Shown piece after piece: positions 15,181 through 24,948 of a stretch of 64,000 nt of DNA. Position 1 is the stretch's first letter, and the number at the start of each line of letters is the position of its first letter. The stretch covers positions 2,666,001 to 2,730,000 of the forward strand of contig NZ_CP141606.1 of NCBI RefSeq assembly GCF_035593345.1. The letters are read 5' to 3'. A program made the translations under genes and the position numbers. Source of the DNA: Lelliottia sp. JS-SCA-14. Its GTDB lineage: Bacteria > Pseudomonadota > Gammaproteobacteria > Enterobacterales > Enterobacteriaceae. The notes under the pieces were generated by a model, which was given only the letters and a program-made list of their open reading frames with translations, made no database searches and was not told where the DNA came from.

Positions 15181-17859
15181 ATGGCTGTTACTAATATCGC
15201 TGAACTGAACGCACTCGTCGAGCGCGTGAAAAAAGCCCAGCGTGAATATGCCAATTTCACCCAAGAACAGGTTGATAAAATCTTCCGCGCCGCCGCTCTG
15301 GCTGCTGCAGATGCTCGAATCCCTCTCGCTAAAATGGCGGTTGCCGAATCCGGTATGGGTATCGTTGAAGATAAAGTGATCAAAAACCACTTTGCTTCTG
15401 AGTATATCTACAACGCCTATAAAGATGAGAAAACCTGTGGCGTGCTGGACGAAGACCACACCTTCGGTACCATCACCATCGCAGAACCTATCGGCATCAT
15501 TTGCGGTATCGTTCCAACCACGAACCCAACTTCAACCGCTATCTTCAAATCTCTGATTAGCCTGAAGACCCGTAACGCAATCATCTTCTCCCCACACCCA
15601 CGCGCTAAAGATGCGACGAACAAAGCCGCTGATATCGTACTGCAGGCAGCCATCGCCGCGGGTGCACCTAAAGATCTGATCGGCTGGATTGACCAACCGT
15701 CTGTTGAACTGTCTAACGCACTGATGCACCACCCGGACATCAACATGATTCTGGCAACCGGTGGCCCAGGCATGGTTAAAGCTGCATACAGCTCTGGTAA
15801 ACCAGCAATCGGCGTTGGCGCAGGTAACACTCCTGTTGTTATCGACGAAACCGCGGATATCAAGCGTGCTGTTGCTTCTGTTCTGATGTCTAAAACCTTC
15901 GATAACGGCGTAATCTGTGCTTCTGAGCAGTCTGTTGTTGTGGTTGACTCAGCATATGACGCGGTTCGCGAACGTTTCGCCAGCCACGGCGGCTACATGC
16001 TGCAGGGTAAAGAGCTGAAAGCCGTTCAGGACATCATCCTGAAAAATGGCGCGCTGAACGCAGCCATCGTTGGTCAGCCAGCATACAAAATTGCTGAGCT
16101 GGCAGGCTTCACTGTTCCGGCTACCACTAAGATCCTGATTGGTGAAGTGAAAGTCGTTGACGAAAGCGAGCCATTCGCACACGAAAAACTGTCCCCTACT
16201 CTGGCGATGTACCGTGCGAAAGACTTTGATGACGCCGTCAGCAAAGCAGAAAAACTGGTGGAAATGGGCGGTATCGGTCATACCTCTTGCCTGTACACCG
16301 ACCAGGACAACCAGCCAGAACGCGTGAAATTCTTCGGCGACAAAATGAAGACCGCACGTATTCTGATCAACACCCCGGCTTCTCAGGGTGGTATCGGTGA
16401 CCTGTACAACTTCAAACTCGCGCCTTCCCTGACTCTGGGTTGTGGTTCATGGGGTGGTAACTCCATCTCTGAAAACGTTGGTCCTAAGCACCTGATCAAC
16501 AAGAAAACCGTTGCTAAGCGAGCTGAAAACATGTTGTGGCATAAACTTCCGAAATCTATCTACTTCCGCCGTGGCTCTCTGCCAATCGCGCTGGATGAAG
16601 TGATTACTGATGGCCACAAACGTGCGCTCATCGTGACCGACCGTTTCCTGTTCAACAACGGCTATGCAGACCAGATCACCTCTGTTCTGAAAGCCGCTGG
16701 CGTTGAAACTGAAGTGTTCTTCGAAGTTGAAGCTGACCCAACCCTGAGCGTTGTTCGTAAAGGTGCTGAGCTGGCGAACTCCTTCAAACCAGACGTGATC
16801 ATCGCGCTGGGCGGCGGTTCCCCAATGGATGCCGCGAAAATCATGTGGGTAATGTACGAACATCCAGAAACTCACTTCGAAGAACTGGCGCTGCGCTTTA
16901 TGGACATCCGTAAACGTATCTACAAGTTCCCGAAAATGGGCGTGAAAGCGAAAATGATCGCCGTCACCACCACTTCCGGTACCGGTTCTGAAGTGACTCC
17001 GTTTGCGGTTGTGACCGACGACGCGACTGGCCAGAAATACCCACTGGCTGACTACGCGCTGACTCCAGATATGGCTATCGTTGATGCCAACCTGGTGATG
17101 GATATGCCGAAATCACTCTGTGCGTTCGGTGGTCTGGATGCAGTGACTCACGCCCTGGAAGCTTACGTTTCCGTACTGGCTTCTGAGTTCTCTGACGGTC
17201 AGGCTCTGCAGGCTCTGAAACTGCTGAAAGAAAACCTGCCAGCGTCTTACAACGAAGGCTCTAAAAACCCGGTTGCTCGTGAGCGTGTGCACAATGCTGC
17301 CACCATCGCAGGTATCGCGTTTGCTAACGCCTTCCTCGGTGTGTGTCACTCCATGGCGCACAAGTTGGGCTCTCAGTTCCACATTCCTCACGGTCTGGCG
17401 AACGCCCTGCTGATCTCCAACGTTATCCGCTACAACGCGAATGACAACCCAACCAAGCAGACTGCATTCAGCCAGTACGACCGCCCAATGGCTCGTCGTC
17501 GCTACGCTGAAATCGCAGACCACCTGGGTCTGAGCGCTGCCGGTGACCGTACCGCTGTGAAGATCGAGAAACTGCTGGCATGGCTGGACAGCATCAAAGC
17601 TGAACTGGGCATTCCTAAGTCAATCCGTGAAGCGGGCGTTCAGGAAGCTGACTTCCTGGCACACGTTGACAAGCTGTCTGAAGATGCCTTCGATGACCAG
17701 TGTACTGGTGCGAACCCGCGCTACCCACTGATCTCCGAGCTGAAACAGATTCTGCTGGATACTTACTACGGCCGTGAGTTCCACGAAGACAACTCTGTTG
17801 CAGTGAAAGCTGAAGCACCGGTTGTTAAAGCTGACAAGAAAGTGAAGAAAAACGCTTAA
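15181..17859 (+). CDS. adhE: Bifunctional aldehyde-alcohol dehydrogenase AdhE
   Basis: AdhE reduces acetyl-CoA to acetaldehyde and then ethanol with two NADH, regenerating NAD+ in fermentation, and assembles into spirosome filaments. The start at 15181 (MAVTNIAELN, SD AGGAGA) gives 892 residues against 891 in E. coli; the open frame upstream is leader. The N-terminal aldehyde dehydrogenase domain (about 1-440) has the catalytic C246 in VICASEQ. The C-terminal iron alcohol dehydrogenase domain (about 450-870) has GGGSPMDAAK, the HALEAYVS segment, and a His-rich metal region GVCHSMAHKLGSQFHIPHG. The extreme C-terminus is Lys/Ala-rich and diverges from K-12. Codon use is strongly biased, as expected for high expression. 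Confidence 0.98.
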   Translation: MAVTNIAELNALVERVKKAQREYANFTQEQVDKIFRAAALAAADARIPLAKMAVAESGMGIVEDKVIKNHFASEYIYNAYKDEKTCGVLDEDHTFGTITIAEPIGIICGIVPTTNPTSTAIFKSLISLKTRNAIIFSPHPRAKDATNKAADIVLQAAIAAGAPKDLIGWIDQPSVELSNALMHHPDINMILATGGPGMVKAAYSSGKPAIGVGAGNTPVVIDETADIKRAVASVLMSKTFDNGVICASEQSVVVVDSAYDAVRERFASHGGYMLQGKELKAVQDIILKNGALNAAIVGQPAYKIAELAGFTVPATTKILIGEVKVVDESEPFAHEKLSPTLAMYRAKDFDDAVSKAEKLVEMGGIGHTSCLYTDQDNQPERVKFFGDKMKTARILINTPASQGGIGDLYNFKLAPSLTLGCGSWGGNSISENVGPKHLINKKTVAKRAENMLWHKLPKSIYFRRGSLPIALDEVITDGHKRALIVTDRFLFNNGYADQITSVLKAAGVETEVFFEVEADPTLSVVRKGAELANSFKPDVIIALGGGSPMDAAKIMWVMYEHPETHFEELALRFMDIRKRIYKFPKMGVKAKMIAVTTTSGTGSEVTPFAVVTDDATGQKYPLADYALTPDMAIVDANLVMDMPKSLCAFGGLDAVTHALEAYVSVLASEFSDGQALQALKLLKENLPASYNEGSKNPVARERVHNAATIAGIAFANAFLGVCHSMAHKLGSQFHIPHGLANALLISNVIRYNANDNPTKQTAFSQYDRPMARRRYAEIADHLGLSAAGDRTAVKIEKLLAWLDSIKAELGIPKSIREAGVQEADFLAHVDKLSEDAFDDQCTGANPRYPLISELKQILLDTYYGREFHEDNSVAVKAEAPVVKADKKVKKNA

Positions 17860-17870
17860 TTGCTAGCCAA

Positions 17871-17903
17871 ATAAAAAACCCGCTCTTGTAGCGGGTTTTT
17901 TTA
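17871..17903. terminator. Bidirectional terminator between adhE and tdk
   Basis: The stem ACCCGCT/AGCGGGT (17878-17896, loop CTTGT) has TTTTTT on the right and AAAAAA on the left. It can stop adhE rightward and tdk leftward. Confidence 0.92.
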
Positions 17904-17924
17904 TGTCTGATGATCTGAGGATAA

Positions 17925-18539
17925 TTAGCGCCGGGACTGTTCCTGTAACGCCGTCAACGAGCCGACCACCAGCGCTTCTTTATAATGTTTACGGCACACG
18001 GAGATATAACGCTCGTTGCCGCCAATCACCACCTGCTCGCCCTCAGCGTAGGGTTTCCCCTCCTGATCAAGACGCAGCACCATGCTCGCTTTACGTCCGC
18101 AGAAACAGATGGTTTTCAGCTCCACCAGCTTATCGGACCATGCCAGTAAATACTGACTGCCAATAAACAGCTCGCCGCGGAAATCAGTACGCAGGCCATA
18201 GCACAGCACGGGAATATCCAGCTGATCGACCACTTCTGACAACGCATGCACCTGCTCACGCGTGAGGAACTGGCTTTCGTCCACCAGAACGCAGTGTACC
18301 GGCTTTTGAGCGTGTTCAGCGCGGATCTCTTCATACAGGTCTGTCTGGGTATTAAACAGCGTCGCAGGCGACGACAGGCCGATACGTGAGCTGACCTTTC
18401 CGGCACCAAAGCGATCGTCGATCTCGGCGGTGTAGACCATGGAGCGCATGCCCCTTTCCTGGTAATTATAAGCAGACTGCAGTAGCGCGGTGGACTTCCC
18501 TGCATTCATTGCGGAATAGTAGAAATAAAGTTGTGCCAT
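17925..18539 (-). CDS. tdk: Thymidine kinase
   Basis: A 204-residue type II (TK1-like) thymidine kinase that phosphorylates thymidine to dTMP in the salvage pathway. It has the P-loop AMNAGKS (10-16), the DESQF motif with catalytic E88, a lasso-type C-terminal thymidine site ([14 protein letters not shown]) and zinc-ligand cysteines in CFCGRKA and CRKH. The length is close to E. coli Tdk (205). The gene is convergent with adhE and separated from hns by a 550-bp AT-rich gap. No alternative call is likely. Confidence 0.97.
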   Translation of the reverse strand: MAQLYFYYSAMNAGKSTALLQSAYNYQERGMRSMVYTAEIDDRFGAGKVSSRIGLSSPATLFNTQTDLYEEIRAEHAQKPVHCVLVDESQFLTREQVHALSEVVDQLDIPVLCYGLRTDFRGELFIGSQYLLAWSDKLVELKTICFCGRKASMVLRLDQEGKPYAEGEQVVIGGNERYISVCRKHYKEALVVGSLTALQEQSRR

Positions 18540-19089
18540 TGGTCGTTAAACCCTAATCAATGTGTAATATTCCCGATGATTGATTGTACCATATTTTGCT
18601 CCGGACTCAGCGACACCACGCACAGAGTCGGTGCAAGAGGTAAAGTCAGATTTCAGACATGAAGCTAAAATAACGCGTTAAAACAGAGAGTAAACGCACC
18701 ACCCTGCTATAAATCCTGGTGACTTTAGCTTAAGCAAATCCTGATTTTTTATAGTGGAATCAATACCGTTAAAATTCAGTATTTATTAACTATCCGTGCG
18801 CCCTGGCCTATGGCGACGAGTAATACAAAAGGTTGATATTTATCCGAGGTAACTATAAGCGGTTAGAGATTTGTCACAAAAGTAAACACGCGGGCACTCA
18901 GTTTATGTGATTAGCGAGGATATCAAATCGTCCTGACAGGTAATCAAATTTAAGTTAGCGTCATTAATAATAGCGCTGGATATTAAGTATTTTTTGAATT
19001 CCTTACATTCTCACCTATTGCACATCTCAAATTATCACTCTATTATTAGGACAACAAACCACCCCCAATATAAGTTTGAGATTACTACA
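18540..19089. other. AT-rich tdk-hns intergenic region
   Basis: This 550-bp gap has no gene. It is AT-rich with phased A/T tracts (18740-18780, 18840-18990), as expected for the curved hns upstream DNA that H-NS itself and FIS bind in E. coli. Promoters for tdk (leftward) and hns (rightward) must lie here, but I could not assign them with confidence. The last 20 bases before the hns ATG are conserved with K-12. Confidence 0.5.
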
Positions 19090-19503
19090 ATGAGCGAAGC
19101 ACTTAAAATTCTGAACAACATCCGTACTCTTCGTGCGCAAGCAAGAGAATGCACCCTCGAAACTCTGGAAGAAATGCTGGAAAAATTAGAAGTTGTTGTA
19201 AACGAACGTCGTGAAGAAGAAAGCGCCGCTGCTGCTGAAATCGAAGAACGCACGCGTAAACTGCAGCAATATCGTGAAATGCTGATTGCTGATGGTATCG
19301 ATCCAAACGAATTACTGAACAGCATGGCTGCCGCTAAAACCGGTACTAAAGCAAAACGCGCTGCTCGCCCGGCTAAATATAGCTACGTAGACGAGAACGG
19401 CGAAACTAAAACCTGGACTGGCCAGGGCCGCACCCCAGCGGTAATCAAGAAAGCCATGGACGAGCAAGGCAAACAGCTGGATGATTTCCTGATCAAGGAT
19501 TAA
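19090..19503 (+). CDS. hns: Nucleoid-associated protein H-NS
   Basis: H-NS silences AT-rich and horizontally acquired DNA by oligomerising along it. The 137-residue length equals that of E. coli H-NS. The N-terminal coiled-coil dimerisation region (about 1-64), second oligomerisation site (about 65-83) and basic linker ([13 protein letters not shown]) are followed by the C-terminal DNA-binding domain with the AT-hook-like QGR at 112-114 inside TWTGQGRTP. The ATG at 19090 is chosen by family similarity; the open frame upstream is not conserved. The product ends LIKD rather than LIKQ. A strong terminator follows. Confidence 0.98.
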   Translation: MSEALKILNNIRTLRAQARECTLETLEEMLEKLEVVVNERREEESAAAAEIEERTRKLQQYREMLIADGIDPNELLNSMAAAKTGTKAKRAARPAKYSYVDENGETKTWTGQGRTPAVIKKAMDEQGKQLDDFLIKD

Positions 19504-19521
19504 TCCCCTCGCCTTCAGAAA

Positions 19522-19548
19522 AATCCCGTTTATACGGGATTTTTTTAT
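19522..19548 (+). terminator. Terminator after hns
   Basis: The stem AATCCCG/CGGGATT (19522-19541) is followed by TTTTTT, 18 bases after the stop. Confidence 0.92.
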
Positions 19549-19647
19549 ACCTGTAATTTGCCCCGAGACATCTTCTTACACCCCGTCATATAGCCACATG
19601 CACGAATGTATACTTCTTTACATCCCTTACTTTGCCGTTCATCAGGC

Positions 19648-19682
19648 ATAAAAAAACCGGTGGAGCATAACTCTCACCGGTT
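19648..19682 (-). terminator. Terminator after galU
   Basis: On the minus strand AACCGGTGAGAG pairs with the CACCGGTT side (19655-19682) and is followed by TTTTTT. It lies 20 bases downstream of the galU stop. Confidence 0.85.
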
Positions 19683-19702
19683 CATCGCACAGAATGGGTA
19701 GA

Positions 19703-20611
19703 TTAGTTTTTAATACCCATGGTCTCTTTCAGCCAGGCTTTAAATTCTTCGCCCAGTGAGTTATGGCGAATACCATATTCAACGAAAGCCTGCATATAAC
19801 CGAGCTTATTACCGCAGTCATGGCTCTTGCCTTTCATGTGGTAGGCTTCAACGGTCTCTTTCTCGATCAGCATATCAATGCCATCGGTCAGCTGGATTTC
19901 GTCACCCGCGCCTGGAGGGGTTTTCGCCAGCAGCGGCCAAATCTCTGCGCTCAGCACATAACGACCCACTACCGCGAGGTTAGACGGGGCGACGTCGGCT
20001 TTAGGCTTCTCAACCACGCCAACCATCGGCACGCTTTCGCCTGGTTTCAGCTCCACGCCTTTGCAGTCGACCACGCCGTACGCGGTGACGTCTTCAACAG
20101 GCTCAACCATGATCTGGCTGCTGCCGGTTTCGTCGAAGCGACGAATCATGTCAGCGAGGTTGTCCTGAGAGAGGTCTGATTCGAACTCATCCAGAATCAC
20201 GTCCGGCAGGATAACCGCCACAGGCTCGTCGCCCACAACCGGGTGAGCACACAGCACTGCATGTCCGAGGCCCTTAGCCAGCCCCTGACGCACCTGCATG
20301 ATGGTGACATGCGGTGGGCAGATAGACTGAACCTCTTCCAGCAGCTGGCGTTTAACGCGTTTTTCCAGCATGGCTTCAAGTTCAAAACTGGTATCGAAAT
20401 GGTTTTCGATCGAGTTTTTGGACGAATGAGTCACCAGCACAATTTCAGTAATGCCCGCGGCAATACATTCATTGACGACATACTGGATTAATGGCTTATC
20501 AACCAAAGGCAGCATTTCTTTCGGAATTGCCTTTGTAGCCGGTAGCATCCTGGTTCCTAATCCCGCTACCGGGATAACGGCCTTTGTGACTTTCGAATTT
20601 AGGGCAGCCAT
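19703..20611 (-). CDS. galU: UTP-glucose-1-phosphate uridylyltransferase GalU
   Basis: GalU makes UDP-glucose from UTP and glucose-1-phosphate, feeding LPS core, trehalose, membrane-derived oligosaccharide and galactose pathways. The 302-residue length equals that of E. coli GalU. The nucleotidyltransferase signature [19 protein letters not shown] starts at G17, and the substrate-binding segments VEKPKAD and the late [16 protein letters not shown] are intact. It is transcribed leftward as a single gene between hns and rssB, with its own terminator. GalU in E. coli is a tetramer (dimer of dimers). Confidence 0.98.
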   Translation of the reverse strand: MAALNSKVTKAVIPVAGLGTRMLPATKAIPKEMLPLVDKPLIQYVVNECIAAGITEIVLVTHSSKNSIENHFDTSFELEAMLEKRVKRQLLEEVQSICPPHVTIMQVRQGLAKGLGHAVLCAHPVVGDEPVAVILPDVILDEFESDLSQDNLADMIRRFDETGSSQIMVEPVEDVTAYGVVDCKGVELKPGESVPMVGVVEKPKADVAPSNLAVVGRYVLSAEIWPLLAKTPPGAGDEIQLTDGIDMLIEKETVEAYHMKGKSHDCGNKLGYMQAFVEYGIRHNSLGEEFKAWLKETMGIKN

Positions 20612-20740
20612 TGAAATCTCCTGAACTGTTCAAGTTTTGAACTTTTTTGCAATGAATAACGCGTCGAGTATATCAGCCTCACTCTGCAAACCGGGTCTGA
20701 AAAGGGCGCGTTACCGATCAATTAGGATAAATACGTATCA

Positions 20741-20766
20741 AACTGGCAGTGATAGTAGCACTGCCG
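20741..20766 (-). terminator. Probable terminator after rssB
   Basis: The stem GGCAGTG/CACTGCC (20745-20765) is followed on the minus strand by AGTTTGATA. The T-tract is short. It lies 44 bases after the rssB stop. Confidence 0.5.
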
Positions 20767-20809
20767 GTAAAACGAAGGTAAAGCTATCTGACGAATAAAA
20801 CTCAATTGC

Positions 20810-21823
20810 CTATTCCGTGGACAACATTAAGCGCAAACGCCCACCGGCTCCCCAAATTTGACACTGCCATGACGTGCAGCGGTGGCTTATTTGGTTAAGA
20901 TAAGTCGTACCTAACGTCCCCAGTGGAACGCCGTTACTGACCTGAATATGATGCTCCCCGGTATTCAGCGTGGCGTTTAGACCCGCAGAGACCAGGATGA
21001 GGTTTTTTAATTCACTATGGTAATAACCCACTAACAGCGGAAACTGTCCCGGTAAATTGGCCTGGCGGAAAAGCTGGTTAACTTGTTTAAGCAGTGCCCC
21101 CAATTCAGGAAGCCGCTGCCCCTGATGAGAAAGCTGTTCCTGTAACAAACCGTTAAATAATGCCCGCAATAATAATGCTGCTAATACGCCGTTATCACCT
21201 GCTCGCGTCACATCCAGACAATAAAACGCTAAATCAACATCTGATAATGGCGCAATATCGAGCACCAGGCCGGGCTGGTCTGCGGCAACCAGTTGACGGT
21301 AGTTAATTCTGCAATGGGATATATTTTGCTGAACCGGCGGCTGAAGCTCCTGTAAAAGCTTGGCGGCGGCGTGTGGATTACTGACCAGCGCATCCCAGTC
21401 CTGGAAAAGGCGCTCCTCTTCCTCGACGCGGGAATTAAACATATTCGGGTAAAGGCAGGCAAACACCGTTTCACGCAGGCGATTAAGATCTTTTACCGGC
21501 TTTAACAGGACGTCCTGAACGCCTAGACGCAGGGCTTTGGCGATATCGGCCATGTTCTCCGTCGCGGAGATCACCAGAATCGGCGTCTGGTCCCCCTCGT
21601 TACGCAAATGCTCGATGAGTTTTAGGCCGTTCATACGCGGCATTGCGATATCACAGATCATCAGATCGGGTGTGATGGCCGTCATCTGTTCCAGGGCATC
21701 TACACCGTCAACGGCGAGCAGGGTCGTTGCTCCCAGCGAACTTAACCACGAATCCAGTAGCGAACGGAAAACGGGCTCGTCTTCAACTATCAGAATCTGT
21801 TTTCCGGCCAATGGCTGTGTCAT
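20810..21823 (-). CDS. rssB: RssB, response-regulator adaptor for RpoS proteolysis
   Basis: RssB delivers the stationary-phase sigma factor RpoS to ClpXP. The 337-residue protein starts with a receiver domain (about 1-125) with acidic pocket E15/D16, phospho-acceptor D58 in LMICDIAMPRMNG and K108 in LLKPVKD. It ends in an atypical PP2C-like effector domain (about 140-337) without an obvious metal site, as in E. coli. It lies 90 bp downstream of rssA on the same strand, the usual rssA-rssB pair. RssB is antagonised by Ira anti-adaptors, none of which is encoded here. Confidence 0.96.
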   Translation of the reverse strand: MTQPLAGKQILIVEDEPVFRSLLDSWLSSLGATTLLAVDGVDALEQMTAITPDLMICDIAMPRMNGLKLIEHLRNEGDQTPILVISATENMADIAKALRLGVQDVLLKPVKDLNRLRETVFACLYPNMFNSRVEEEERLFQDWDALVSNPHAAAKLLQELQPPVQQNISHCRINYRQLVAADQPGLVLDIAPLSDVDLAFYCLDVTRAGDNGVLAALLLRALFNGLLQEQLSHQGQRLPELGALLKQVNQLFRQANLPGQFPLLVGYYHSELKNLILVSAGLNATLNTGEHHIQVSNGVPLGTLGTTYLNQISHRCTSWQCQIWGAGGRLRLMLSTE

Positions 21824-21913
21824 GGTCTCTCCTCTGGCAGACGATAAATCAATAGTGGCATGCTATTGGACCTACCGCCTGTCAGATTTTGCTGAAGTCG
21901 TCAAAAAGGGTGC

Positions 21914-22816
21914 TCACACTGACGCGCGCACCAAAGGTAACAGTTCGTCCATTTTTTTCTCAACCGCCAGTGCGCCGGCGGCAATAGCCGCTTCAGCGCG
22001 ATGGAAGTCGAGCGTTGATATTTGCGGACAGAATGGCTGTATAAGAATATCCGGAGGATCGCCCGCCATTCGATTTCGCTTCAGGCGATTCTCCAGCACC
22101 TGAATAGAGGTGGTCATGATCTCCATCGCCGTCGGCGCGGTGACCGAACGTCGCGTCGCCGCACGCCCTAACCGTTCGCGCAGGCGTTCATGCCAGGCGA
22201 GTTTTTCGCTTTCTGGCTCATCGTTATGGAGATTCACCGGCATTAAATCTTGTTGCATCAGATGGGCGTCATGCTGCAAATCCACCGCAATCACGATATC
22301 AGCCCCCATCGCGCGGGTTAGCGAAATCGGGACAGGATTGACCACGCCGCCATCCACCAGCCAGTAGCCATTGTGGGGAACCGGTGCCATCAGACCCGGC
22401 ATACTACAGGACGCGCGCACGGCAAGGTGGATATCACCTTCGGTGAACCAGATTTCCCTGCCGGTACTGAGATTGGTTGCCACGGCGCCGAACGGCATCT
22501 GGCAAAGATTGAAATCATCGGAGGGCATGATTTGGCGGAACTGATTAAACACGCGTTCACCGCGCAGCAGCCCACCGCGTTGCCAGGAGAGATCCATCAG
22601 GCGCAGGACGTCCCAGTAGCTAAAAGATCGTACCCAGGTTTCGAGCTCCGGCATTTTACCGCACGCGTAGGCGGCCCCTACCAGCGAACCAATAGAACAT
22701 CCTGCAACAAGATCAACTTCGACACCCAGTCGTTTTAACGCGTTAATCACGCCAATGTGCGACCAGCCCCGGGCTGCACCTGATCCCAGCGCCAGACCAA
22801 TTTTTACCTTTCTCAT
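21914..22816 (-). CDS. rssA: RssA, patatin-like phospholipase-family protein
   Basis: A 300-residue patatin-family protein with the oxyanion-hole motif GSGAARGWSHIG (11-22), nucleophile elbow GCSIG with S41, and the dyad aspartate in LVDGGVVNPVP. These give an intact Ser-Asp dyad, so it could be an active acyl hydrolase, though E. coli RssA has no firmly established substrate. It is the upstream gene of the rssAB pair. The ychJ gene diverges from it across a 111-bp gap that must hold both promoters. Confidence 0.95.
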   Translation of the reverse strand: MRKVKIGLALGSGAARGWSHIGVINALKRLGVEVDLVAGCSIGSLVGAAYACGKMPELETWVRSFSYWDVLRLMDLSWQRGGLLRGERVFNQFRQIMPSDDFNLCQMPFGAVATNLSTGREIWFTEGDIHLAVRASCSMPGLMAPVPHNGYWLVDGGVVNPVPISLTRAMGADIVIAVDLQHDAHLMQQDLMPVNLHNDEPESEKLAWHERLRERLGRAATRRSVTAPTAMEIMTTSIQVLENRLKRNRMAGDPPDILIQPFCPQISTLDFHRAEAAIAAGALAVEKKMDELLPLVRASV

Positions 22817-22927
22817 TAGTCCTGTTTAACTTCCCCTGGATTACCAACGTAGCGTCATCGCTACCGCTCAGTTAACATAGTGCTACCCGGCGTTTATACG
22901 CCATGACTTTTTTATTTCAGGAAGAGA

Positions 22928-23389
22928 ATGGTGTCTCAACTCTGTCCCTGTGGTAGCGCTCTGGAGTATAGCCTATGTTGCCAGCGATATCTTTCCGGCA
23001 ACCAGGTTGCACCAGATCCGTCACACCTTATGCGATCCCGGTATTCTGCTTTTGTGATCAAAGACGCAGACTACCTGATTAAAACCTGGCATCCGTCCTG
23101 CCATGCCGCTGACTTTCGTCAGGAGATTGAAGCCGGATTTGCCAATACGCAGTGGCTCGGCTTGACGCAGTTCGAGGTTGCGCCCGGCAGTACCCCCAAT
23201 GAAGGTTTTGTCAGTTTTGTCGCCCGTTTTACCGAGCAGAACAAACCGGGTGCCATCATCGAACGCTCCCGGTTCTTACTGGAGGGCGGACAGTGGTACT
23301 ATATTGATGGTACTCGTCCGCAGTTTGGTCGTAATGACCCCTGCCCCTGCGGTTCAGGTAAAAAATTTAAAAAGTGTTGCGGGCAATAA
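22928..23389 (+). CDS. ychJ: YchJ, SEC-C motif protein (UPF0225)
   Basis: A 153-residue protein of the UPF0225 family. It has a SEC-C zinc-binding motif at each end: [13 protein letters not shown] (from residue 6) and [15 protein letters not shown] at the C-terminus. The latter motif is shared with SecA, where it binds zinc and mediates SecB or ribosome contact. The middle domain is an NTF2-like fold by family. The function is unknown. The ATG at 22928 is preceded by AGGAAGAGA; the K-12 protein starts one residue later. The gene is followed 47 bases later by purU in the same direction. Confidence 0.94.
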   Translation: MVSQLCPCGSALEYSLCCQRYLSGNQVAPDPSHLMRSRYSAFVIKDADYLIKTWHPSCHAADFRQEIEAGFANTQWLGLTQFEVAPGSTPNEGFVSFVARFTEQNKPGAIIERSRFLLEGGQWYYIDGTRPQFGRNDPCPCGSGKKFKKCCGQ

Positions 23390-23436
23390 CGCCTGACCAC
23401 AAATAACAAGCAAACACTCAACAGGATTTCCTCGCG

Positions 23437-24279
23437 ATGCAATCACTCCAACGCAAAATACTGCGTACCATTTGCCCTGACCAGAAGGGTCTGATCGCCC
23501 GTATCACCAACATTTGCTACAAGCATGAACTGAACATCGTGCAGAACAACGAGTTCGTGGATCATCGCACGGGCCGCTTCTTTATGCGCACCGAGCTGGA
23601 AGGCATATTCAACGACAACACCCTGCTGGCTGACCTCGACGGCGCATTACCGGAAAACTCCATTCGCGAGCTGACTCCTGCCGGTCGCCGCCGCGTGGTG
23701 ATTCTGGTGACTAAAGAAGCGCACTGCCTTGGCGATCTGCTGATGAAAGCCAATTACGGCGGCCTGGACGTTGAAATTGCCGCAGTCATCGGCAACCACG
23801 ATACCCTGCGTACGCTGGTCGAGCGTTTTGATATTCCGTTCGAACTGGTGAGCCACGAGGGGCATACCCGCGAAGAGCACGACGATCTGATGGCGCAGGC
23901 CATTGAAGCACACAATCCTGACTACGTGGTGCTGGCGAAATACATGCGCGTACTGACACCGTCGTTTGTCTCACGCTTCCCGAATAAGATCATCAACATT
24001 CACCACTCGTTCCTGCCTGCCTTCATTGGCGCGCGTCCGTACCATCAGGCGTACGAGCGCGGCGTGAAGATTGTCGGGGCGACCGCCCACTACGTGAACG
24101 ATAACCTGGATGAAGGTCCGATCATCATGCAGGACGTGATTCACGTCGATCACACCTATACCGCAGAAGATATGATGCGTGCCGGTCGTGACGTGGAGAA
24201 GAACGTACTGAGCCGCGCGCTGTATCAGGTGCTGGCCCAGCGCGTGTTTGTCTACGGCAACAGAACGATTATTCTTTAA
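23437..24279 (+). CDS. purU: Formyltetrahydrofolate deformylase PurU
   Basis: PurU hydrolyses 10-formyl-THF to formate and THF, balancing one-carbon pools and supplying formate for PurT. The 280-residue protein has an N-terminal ACT regulatory domain (about 1-85, DQKGLIARITNICYKHELNI), which in E. coli senses glycine and methionine, and a C-terminal formyltransferase-fold domain with the catalytic HHSFLPAF segment and the aspartate of HYVNDNLDEGPII. It is preceded by ychJ and followed by the tRNA-Tyr operon. An AGGATT ribosome site precedes the ATG. Confidence 0.97.
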   Translation: MQSLQRKILRTICPDQKGLIARITNICYKHELNIVQNNEFVDHRTGRFFMRTELEGIFNDNTLLADLDGALPENSIRELTPAGRRRVVILVTKEAHCLGDLLMKANYGGLDVEIAAVIGNHDTLRTLVERFDIPFELVSHEGHTREEHDDLMAQAIEAHNPDYVVLAKYMRVLTPSFVSRFPNKIINIHHSFLPAFIGARPYHQAYERGVKIVGATAHYVNDNLDEGPIIMQDVIHVDHTYTAEDMMRAGRDVEKNVLSRALYQVLAQRVFVYGNRTIIL

Positions 24280-24360
24280 TCCTTTGTGAAATGAATTGAT
24301 TAGCTTTGCGCCTTTACGGGCAAAAAGCAGACAAACGATTCGTTTTCCTCAAAGGAATGC

Positions 24361-24388
24361 TTTACAGGGGCGCGTCATTTGATATGAT
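24361..24388 (+). promoter_or_regulatory. Promoter of the tRNA-Tyr operon
   Basis: The -35 TTTACA (24361-24366) and -10 TATGAT (24383-24388) are 16 bp apart and followed by a GC-rich discriminator GCGCCCC, a hallmark of stringently controlled stable-RNA promoters. The arrangement matches the E. coli tyrT promoter. AT-rich sequence upstream (24330-24358) is where FIS sites lie in E. coli. Confidence 0.88.
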
Positions 24389-24435
24389 GCGCCCCGCTTC
24401 CAGCAGGAAGCAGGCCAGTAAAAGCATTACCCCGT

Positions 24436-24520
<85 letters not shown>

Positions 24521-24547
24521 TCTCAACGCTCAAAGCATCATACCCCT

Positions 24548-24632
<85 letters not shown>

Positions 24633-24702
24633 TTTCTTGTTGTAACTTTTCCCATAAAAAATACCTAATATTCTCTTATCCGGCTTTCGCACACCTGTTT
24701 TT

Positions 24703-24732
24703 CCCCGGTGGCGCTGCGCTTACCGGGGCTAC
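24703..24732. repeat. REP-like palindrome, divergent
   Basis: An imperfect palindrome CCCCGGTGGCGCTGCGCTTA followed by CCGGGGCTAC has the REP layout (stem, GCG/CGC bulge, CTAC end) but a CCCCGG/CCGGGG stem instead of the CGGGT type used elsewhere in the window. It is the first of three REP units after the tRNA genes. Confidence 0.65.
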
Positions 24733-24751
24733 AAAGCCGATCCGCAAATCC

Positions 24752-24783
24752 GTAGGCCGGGTAAGGCGAAGCCGCCACCCGGC
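24752..24783. repeat. REP element
   Basis: A 32-bp REP unit starting GTAGGCCGGGTAAGGCG and ending CCACCCGGC. It shares about 50 bp, including the preceding GATCCGCAAATCC, with the next unit about 110 bp downstream, so the pair looks like a tandem duplication. Confidence 0.85.
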
Positions 24784-24861
24784 AAAAGGCCCGCTCGATC
24801 CAGGTATACATCTCCTTTCGGCGCACCGTCTCCCGGGGGTGTAATAGCGATCCGCGAACCC

Positions 24862-24893
24862 GTAGGCCGGGTAAGGCGAAGCCGCCACCCGGC
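24862..24893. repeat. REP element
   Basis: A second same-orientation REP unit, identical over its 32 bp to the one at 24752-24783, with matching flanks GATCCGCGAACCC and CAAAAAGGC. It lies just before the terminator of the nar operon. Confidence 0.85.
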
Positions 24894-24902
24894 AAAAAGG
24901 CG

Positions 24903-24926
24903 AAAAAAACCCTGCCGAAGCAGGGT
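24903..24926 (-). terminator. Terminator of narGHJI
   Basis: On the minus strand the stem ACCCTGC/GCAGGGT with loop TTCG (24909-24926) is followed by TTTTTT. It lies 22 bases after the narI stop. Confidence 0.92.
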
Positions 24927-24948
24927 CTTGTTTATTCACATCCATCGA

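Noticed and set aside
24703..24893. Regularly repeated REP units read as a possible CRISPR array
   Set aside because: Only two matching units with a spacer of about 78 bp, palindromic REP structure, and no cas genes in the window.
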